The notes under the pieces were generated by a model. The model was not told where the DNA came from and did not search any database. It was given only the letters and a program-made list of their open reading frames with translations. A stretch of 64,000 nt of DNA from Magnaporthiopsis rhizophila (Eukaryota > Ascomycota > Sordariomycetes > Magnaporthales > Magnaporthaceae): assembly GCA_003049465.1 (NCBI GenBank), contig PYSS01000126.1:48740-112739 (forward strand), written 5' to 3'. Numbering within the stretch: position 1 is the first letter of the stretch; every line of letters begins with the position of its first letter. Both the position numbers and the translations under genes were made by a program. This document shows positions 57,754 to 64,000 of the stretch, piece by piece.

Positions 57754-58666
57754 GTCATCATCCACCAACGACCCAATCCCATCGATATACATCCCGCTCA
57801 TCGAGCGCTTCTGGCCGGGTCCCCTGACCATCCTGCTCCCCAACCCAGCCGTCGGGTCCCGCCTCGCGCCAGAGGTGACGGCGGGCCTGCCCACGTTTGG
57901 CGCCCGCATGCCCGCCTCGCCTTTAGCGCTGTCACTTATCCGAATGGCAAACACGCCGCTCGCCGCGCCGTCGGCCAACGCCTCCACGCGGCCCTCGCCG
58001 ACCACCGCGGCGCACGTGCTCGATGACCTCGCCGGCCGCCTCGAGCTGGTCCTGGACGGCGGGATCTGCGGCGTCGGCGTCGAGAGCACGGTTGTTGACG
58101 GGCTGAGCAACCCGCCCGCCGTGCTGCGGCCGGGAGGCGTGGGGATCGAGGAGATCCGCGCGTGCAAAGGGTGGGAGGGCGTGCAGAGGGCGTATCGCGA
58201 CGAGGCGGCGGCGCCGCATTCGGCCGCGCCTAGAGCGCCGGGGATGAAGTATAAGCATTACAGCCCTCGCGCCGCTGTCGTGCTGTACGAGGACGGGTTC
58301 GGTGCTGACGAGAGTGTGTGGCCGTCGTCGTCGGCTGGGAGAGGGAGGAGGATCGGCGTTATAAGGACGCGGTCGTCATCCTCAGAGGATGGAACTGCTA
58401 CTACGGCCAATGGGGAGATGGACGGCCGCGAGCCGAGGCTTATGGAGCAGGAGAGGAGGGATGCGGACGGTGGCATGACGATGACGGTGCTGGAAACGAG
58501 CCTGGGCCGCGACCCCAGACATGTCGCGCAGGGTCTCTTCTCAGCCCTGCGGGAGATGGATGCGAGGAGCGCCGAGGTGATATTTGTCGAGGGCGTGGGT
58601 GACGGTGACGACATTGCCGCGGCCGTCATGAACAGGCTTCGGAAGGCGGCTTCTGAGGTTAGGTGA
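57272..58666 (+). CDS. SUA5: Threonylcarbamoyl-AMP synthase (Sua5/YrdC)
   Basis: Makes threonylcarbamoyl-AMP from threonine, bicarbonate and ATP for the t6A modification of ANN-decoding tRNAs. Intronless, 464 aa from the first ATG, MKTEVVEVDAAAA. YrdC domain: VAFPTETVYGLGADA (about 90), AAKGRPSDNPLIVHV, FWPGPLTILL, FGARMPASPLALSL, NTPLAAPSANASTRPSPT and GVESTVVDG. The linker YKHYSPRAAVVLY (about 327) leads into the C-terminal Sua5 domain, so this is the full-length eukaryotic form. A 22-Ser tract encoded almost wholly by TCA (57698-57763, residues 143-164) interrupts the YrdC domain between LLTPV and TNDPIPSIYIPLIERFWPG. About 80 residues precede the YrdC core and may hold a targeting signal. 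It converges with coatomer zeta (239 bp). Confidence 0.94.
57698..57763 (+). repeat. In-frame TCA microsatellite (22 Ser codons)
   Basis: Near-perfect (TCA)n with one TCG interruption and a final TCC, all in the serine frame of SUA5. Confidence 0.95.
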
Positions 58667-58905
58667 TTGAGGAGCGTCTGGGCGCGGTCTTTTAAAAGGG
58701 GGCGTTTACGACATTAGACTCTAAAAAAAAAAAAGGGCACGGCGAAATGGTAGAACAGGAAACCATCATGGGTATTTGGCAATTATCATCGCCACCAAAT
58801 GACCCCAAACCCCCAGTCTTTTCTTCTTTTTTGACAACATTGGATTCTGTGCGTTTATCACAACGAAAAAAGACAGGAGAAAAAGCACCAATACAGCAAC
58901 CCAAA

Positions 58906-59701
58906 TTAAAGCCCTTGCCTCAGCCAATCCGACAGTTTCGCCCTGCCAATCTGTGCGAGGTTGTTGACGGCCTGCTCGCTGAAGGGGTCCATGCGGCTCA
59001 GGTTGGACGTGTCCTGGGACGGAGCCCTGCTGACCCTCTGGACGACGATGGTCGGGTCCGTCTCGAGGATGATGCCGTCGTCGACGATCTCGTCGATGGC
59101 GAGCGCTACCAGGTCGTAGTTCTCGACGATGGTGCGCCTGTCGACAGTCGTCCTGGAGAAGGGGAGAAGAAAGAGGAGAGTTAGTTGCCAGTTGTCCGGT
59201 TGTCTGTCTGATTCCACAAACAGAGCAGAGAGACGGGGCACAACATACTTGAAGAGCAGGTGTAGTGAGTCGCGCATGGCCAGCATGACGTTGTACAGCA
59301 GCACCTCGTTCTCTTCGAGGCTGCCGACGACGTACATCATGACGTCCGACTCCATCTTGTACAGCACTATGTGGCTGTCGTACAGGATGATGTCGCCCGT
59401 CTGCTTGGCCGTCTTTTCGATCAGGCCCTTCTCGAACGACTCTTGCGCCTTCACGTCGGCGTATGGACTGGGAGGGGCGATTGAGGAATCTGGTCATGCG
59501 TTATGCCCCCTCTTCTAGTTAGCAAACTCTCGTTCCGTCTGCTTCCTCCTCGGGACGGTAGAGAGATTAAAACGCACCGGCCTGGTCGGCGCCGGGGAGG
59601 GCATGGTGGGGTGCGGTGTAGTATTTTGCGAATATTCTCGTTGCGTCATTGCCGAGGATGAGGATGGCCTCTATCGACATCAGAGACATGCCCGGAGCCA
59701 T
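58906..59701 (-). CDS. RET3: Coatomer subunit zeta
   Basis: Small longin-fold subunit of COPI coats for Golgi-to-ER transport. Model: complement(join(58906..59152, 59249..59489, 59578..59701)), 203 aa. Exon 1: MAPGMSLMSIEAILILGND with RIFAKYYTAPHH. The GTGCGT donor pairs with the acceptor at 59490 (GACCAG), giving ADQADSSIAPPSPYADVKAQE; a second AG just downstream would break the frame. Exon 2 has DIILYDSHIVLYKMESDVMM and GSLEENEVLLYNVM, exon 3 TTVDRRTIVENYDLVALAID and DDGIILETDPTIVVQRV, ending DWLRQGL. All are strongly family-specific. It is head-to-head with MCM4 across 477 bp. Confidence 0.95.
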
Positions 59702-60178
59702 CTTCAGCTGGGGGTTGGAGTGCGCTTGCGGAGAGGGTAGAGTGTTGGCGTCGTCGGGATGGTGCTCGGTGCTTAATGTTCGGTGCTCAGATGCTGCTAT
59801 GCGGCCGACCAACGCCCCGCCGGGCTTCAATCAATGGCCAAGCTGTTCACTGCAGCCTGGGGTTAGGGTAAGACATCAGCGGGTGCGAAATTCGTGCCTG
59901 AGGCGCCATTCGATTTACTCGCAGGGCACACGCCTCCAACGCGAACCAGGCGCGTCCAGGTAGTTGCCACTTTACGCGTCAACCCCTGTCCATCAAGCAT
60001 CCCTGCCCCTCAATTTTTGGCCCCTCTCAATTCTATACCACCGCAACCTGTCTGAGCGCCCAAAGCGTCTCGCCCTTTCCAACACATTGATACCCACGAA
60101 GCGATCGATGCAACCAAAACTAGATCCGACATAGCCACGAAGCCTCGCAAAGCCATACAAGAAAAGCAAAACAACAAA
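59702..60178. promoter_or_regulatory. Bidirectional promoter RET3 / MCM4
   Basis: A 477-bp spacer between divergent start codons. Contains GGTTAGGGTA (telobox, 59861-59870) and ACGCGT (59974-59979). Confidence 0.5.
59974..59979. promoter_or_regulatory. MCB-like ACGCGT upstream of MCM4
   Basis: ACGCGT 200 bp upstream of the MCM4 start codon; a related GCGCGT lies at 59950-59955. Confidence 0.45.
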
Positions 60179-63100
60179 ATGTCTACCCCATCCGGTCGGC
60201 GGACCCGAAACGCACAGTCTGCGACGCCGGGACGCAACACTCGCGGCTCCCAGGCGGCGCAAAGCCCCGCGGCTGGCCCCTCTGGTGCCGGTGCCGACGG
60301 CCAGGAGCCGGCGTCGGCCGCGCGGACGCCTCGTGCGCCCCGGGCCTCGCAGGTGGCCTCTAGCCCCATGTTCTTCCAGTCCTCACCCGCCAACGGCAAC
60401 GGAAGACAGATGCCGCCCTCGTCGCCGCTGCGCCAGATGTCAAACTCCCAGTCCACCAGCAGCGGCCGCAACAACTATGCCCCCAGCTCGCCCTTGAGGC
60501 AGAACACGGACAGCCAGGATGACCCGGAGCGGACGCCGAGGGCTAGCGGTAGCCGGCTCATTGGAGGTGGGCCAGATATCTCGCCGCTAGACCTGGTGGT
60601 GTGCTGGTTTGGATTTGCTAACGCCTTATAACTCCCACTCGTACAGAGTCCTCCCCCGTCCGCTATGATCCCAGCTCCAGCCCTGGGCGCACTCCCAACA
60701 TGCACTCGGACAACCTGCGGAGCGGTAGCAGCGCTTTGTTCGTCGGCTCGCGCGCTGGGTCCTCGGCTCGTAGCGTCAGGCGAGGCGACATCAACCCCGA
60801 AGGTCTCCTGAGGGCCCGGCGGGGAGATCGCCGCGTGATACTCGACGACGCCGGCCGGGTTATCCAGGACCTCTCGTCCGACGCACCCTCTTTTGCAAAC
60901 AATAACCCGGACACCTCCGAAGCTAATGCGCTCGGAGGCGACGGCGCTGGTCTCATCTGGGGAACCACGGTTTCCATCGACGATACGTTCGCATCCTTCA
61001 AGGACTTTGCGAGAAACTTCACAAAAAAGTACCGCCTCTGGTTCGACGGCTTGAGCGAGGCCGAGACGGCCGCGAGGGATGACGCAGAGTCCCGGCCGTA
61101 CATGGAGGCCATGGAGACGATGCTGCTGCTGGGCAGCTCGCGGCTGTATGTCGACCTGCGCGACCTTAAGGCGTATCCTCGGACGGTCAAGCTGTGGCAT
61201 CAGGTGCAGGCGTACCCGCAGGAGCTGGTGCCCATCATGGACCAGGCCCTGACAAACATGATGGAGGACCTTGCCCAGGCCGAGATGGCCAAGCAGCGGT
61301 CGCAGAGCAGCGCCGGCGGTGCCAGGCCGCAGCCGAGTGCTTCGCAGAGCTCCGAGCCGGCATTCCCGAGCTCCGATGTGGGTACGCCCGCCACCATGGC
61401 CACGCCGCGGGCGGCCGACCACGACCAGGTTCCCGACCTCGAGGACCAAGTGGCGCAGACCACGTACATGGTGCGGCCGTTTGGGCTGGAGAAGACGACC
61501 AACTTGCGAGACCTCAACCCCGCAGACATGGACCGGCTCATCGCGGTCAAGGGTCTGGTGATCCGCACGACGCCCGTGATTCCGGACATGAGGGACGCCT
61601 TCTTCAAGTGCAGCGCCTGCAACCACTCGGTCACGGTCAGCATCGACCGCGGGCGGATTGCGGAGCCGACTGTGTGTCCCCGCGCCATGTGCCAGTCGAG
61701 AAACTCGATGCAGATCGTGCACAACCGCAGCACCTTCACGGACAAGCAGGTCATCAAGCTGCAGGAGACGCCCGACGAGGTGCCGGCAGGTCAGACACCG
61801 CACTCGGTCTCGGTGTGCGCCTACAACGAGCTCGTCGACTTTTGCAAGGCCGGCGACCGCGTCCAGCTCACGGGCGTCTTCAGGGTCATGCCGGTCCGCG
61901 TCAACCCGCGCCAGCGGGCCGTCAAGAGCGTTCACAAGACGTACGTCGATGTGCTGCACATCCAGAAGGTCGACAACAAGCGCATGGGCATCGATCCGTC
62001 CACCCTGGATCTGGCGGCCGAGGACGACGAGACGGTCATGGGCGAGGACGAGGCCGGCGAACAGGGCGGCAACCACATGCAGGAGACGCGCAAGGTGTCT
62101 CCTGAGGAGGAGGAGAAGATCAAGGCGACCGCAGCGTGGCCAGATATATACGAGCTGCTGTCGCGGTCGCTGGCTCCATCGATCTACGAGATGGACGACG
62201 TGAAGAAGGGCATCCTGCTGCAGCTGTTTGGGGGCACCAACAAGAACTTCCAAAAGGGCGGGAGCCCGCGTTACCGTGGCGACATCAACGTGCTCCTCTG
62301 TGGCGACCCGTCGACGGCCAAGTCGCAGATCATCCAGTACGTGCACAAGATCGCTCCCAGGGGCATCTACACGAGCGGCAAGGGCTCGTCGGCGGTGGGT
62401 TTGACGGCATATGTGACGCGAGACCCGGAGACAAGGCAGCTCGTGCTCGAATCGGGCGCGCTGGTCCTTTCAGACGGCGGCGTGTGCTGTATCGACGAGT
62501 TCGACAAGATGTCGGACGCGACGCGGTCGGTGCTGCACGAAGTCATGGAGCAGCAGACGGTGTCGGTGGCCAAGGCGGGAATCATCACGACGCTCAACGC
62601 GCGCACCAGCATCCTCGCGTCGGCCAACCCCATCGGCAGTCGGTACAACCCGGACCTGCCAGTGCCTCAGAACATCGATCTGCCACCTACCTTGCTGTCC
62701 CGTTTCGACCTAGTCTACCTGATACTGGACCGGGTCGATGAGAAGAACGATAGGCGGCTGGCCAAGCACCTGCTGTCCATGTACCTTGAGGACAAGCCCG
62801 AGTCTGCCAACTCGAACAACGAGATTCTAGTGAGTGTATTCCTCTCTTGCCGATTGGAACGATCATAGCATCATAGCATGCCCGCTGACTCCTGAACAAC
62901 ACCAGCCTGTGGAATTTCTCACCTCGTACATCTCATACGCACGCGCCAACATCCACCCGACCATCAGCGAGGAGGCCGGGCGCGAGATGGTGGAGTCGTA
63001 CGTGGAGATGCGCAAGCTGGGCGAGGACGTGCGGTCGGCCGAGAAGCGCATCACGGCGACGACGCGGCAGCTCGAGTCCATGATCCGGCTGTCGGAGGCG

Positions 63101-63487
63101 CACGCAAAGATGCGGCTCAGCCCCGAGGTGTCGCGCGACGACGTGCGCGAGGCCTACCGCCTCATCCGCTCGGCCCTCAAGACGGCCGCCACGGACGCGC
63201 AGGGCCGCATCGACATGTCGCTGCTGACCGAGGGCACCAGCGCCGCAGAGCGCAGGCGCCGTCAGGACCTCAAGGACGCCGCCCTGGCGCTGCTCGACGA
63301 GATGACGGCCGGTGGCGGGTCGGTCCGGTATGCCGACGTGGCCAGGCGGCTGGCCGAGTCGGCCAGCGTGCCGGTCGAGGCGTCCGACTTTGCCGAGTGC
63401 ATGCGCGCGCTCGAGATGGACGGGTCTATCACCATCAGTGGCGAGGGGGCGAGGAAGACGGTCAGGCGGATCAGCGCGGTTGTTTGA
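60179..63487 (+). CDS. MCM4: DNA replication licensing factor MCM4
   Basis: Subunit of the MCM2-7 helicase and a main DDK/CDK target. Preferred model: join(60179..60566, 60647..62829, 62906..63487), 1050 aa. The N-terminal 190 residues are Ser/Pro/Arg/Gln-rich with many SP/TP sites (GRRTRNAQSATPGRN, SSPLRQ), as in other MCM4 proteins. Zinc motif CSACNH...CPRAMC is at about 450, Walker A CGDPSTAKSQ about 681, IDEFDKMSDATRS about 745, arginine finger LLSRFDLVY about 814. Exon 3 opens PVEFLTSYISYARANIHP, and the end is a winged-helix-like domain (RKTVRRISAVV). The first junction is ambiguous: donor at 60567 with acceptor 60646 gives LIG-ESSPVRYDP; donor at 60596 with acceptor 60648 also keeps frame and adds about nine residues. 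Confidence 0.96.
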
Positions 63488-64000
63488 GGGAGATGGTTGA
63501 TTACGTTTGCCGTGGCTGGAAATGATTGATGGATGTATGGGTTAGACAGCACGTTATTATGCGGTGACTTTCGGTTGGGTTGTTTTATATGCGATGATAT
63601 GGATGTAATGATGGGTTTGGTGACTAAACAGCATAGATGGAACCGGTAGGTGGACGGACTTGTGGTGTAGACGGTCCTTGGGCGTTGGTGTATTGGACGA
63701 GCCTATTTCCTTGTCTCCGGGGTTGAATGATATCGAGTAGTATCTGTTCGATGTTCTTTGTTTGCTTTTCTCCTCTTTATGTGTTTGATTACCCCTACAT
63801 CTGTTTCTACTTTTCCCCTGTCCCTTGTTTCTCTTGTTTTATACCCTCTGATGCAAGATTCTAGCCATCGGACTGTACCTTTCGTCCGGCAGGTTTTGCA
63901 CCGTTTATTGGTTGCTATAGGAATATCTACCACAACGCGGCCCCTGAGCCCACCCATTTTTGCCATATCTTAAACAAGTCGGCCAGACAGCGAGTTGCAC
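63488..64000. other. MCM4 3' region
   Basis: Downstream of the MCM4 stop to the window edge. T-rich, no gene supported. Confidence 0.5.

Noticed and set aside
60475..62346. 623-codon open frame on the minus strand opposite MCM4
   Set aside because: It is a mirror of the GC-rich third-position codon use of MCM4. Composition is Arg/Leu/Val/His-biased with no domain, while the plus strand has full MCM4 motifs.
1..64000. CRISPR arrays, bacterial operons, transposase or reverse transcriptase ORFs, secondary-metabolite core enzymes
   Set aside because: None seen. Genes are intron-bearing fungal housekeeping genes, and the regular repeat at 25.2 kb has no CRISPR spacer structure.

Overview
The window is nuclear DNA from a filamentous ascomycete, most likely a Sordariomycete. 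Genes carry short introns (about 60-160 nt, mostly GTRNGY...CTRAC...YAG), coding sequence is GC-rich, and intergenic leaders are long and CT-rich. The products are fungal housekeeping proteins (RSC subunit, MCM4, MCM7, PEX1, coatomer zeta, RRS1). I see no transposon ORF and no operon-like packing. Species cannot be fixed by eye.

Layout. 0.8-6.9 kb (minus): Rsc7-like chromatin remodeller, TFIIB, a single-pass membrane protein. 9.5-11.3 kb (plus): asparagine synthetase domain protein (ASNSD1 type). 13.2-14.5 kb (plus): four-TM membrane protein. 14.9-16.2 kb (minus): RFC3 clamp-loader subunit. 17.3-18.2 kb (plus): omega-like GST. 19.3 kb: tRNA-His(GUG). 21.7-23.2 kb (plus): C2H2 transcription factor. 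23.2-26.3 kb: intergenic, with an A40C16 homopolymer, an N, and a 58-59 bp minisatellite. 26.3-28.2 kb (minus): fungal zinc-finger protein of unknown function. 30.8-31.9 kb (minus): BET2. 35.6-38.0 kb (plus): RhoGAP. 39.5-42.1 kb: divergent RRS1 / mitoribosomal S29. 42.9-50.1 kb: divergent MCM7 / PEX1. 50.3-52.5 kb (minus): a small START-like protein and an MDR oxidoreductase. 54.0-56.6 kb (plus): Ste20/GCK kinase. 57.3-58.7 kb (plus): SUA5. 58.9-59.7 kb (minus): coatomer zeta, divergent from MCM4 at 60.2-63.5 kb (plus).

Exon-intron models were built by hand, requiring reading-frame continuity across every junction and agreement with family sequence. Several include short exons that are easily missed: the Rsc7 N-terminus, the 49-nt MCM7 first exon, a 10-nt first coding exon at 50.98 kb, and the 3' exons of ASNSD1 and MCM7.

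Functional themes. Three replication-fork genes (RFC3, MCM7, MCM4) lie within 48 kb and each has an ACGCGT (MluI cell-cycle box) upstream. Three head-to-head pairs share short promoters: RRS1/S29, MCM7/PEX1 and RET3/MCM4. I found no convincing new multi-gene system. The most unusual signals are the E-box/palindrome minisatellite at 25.2 kb, the duplicated block in front of ASNSD1, the in-frame TCA microsatellite in SUA5, and teloboxes in two bidirectional promoters.
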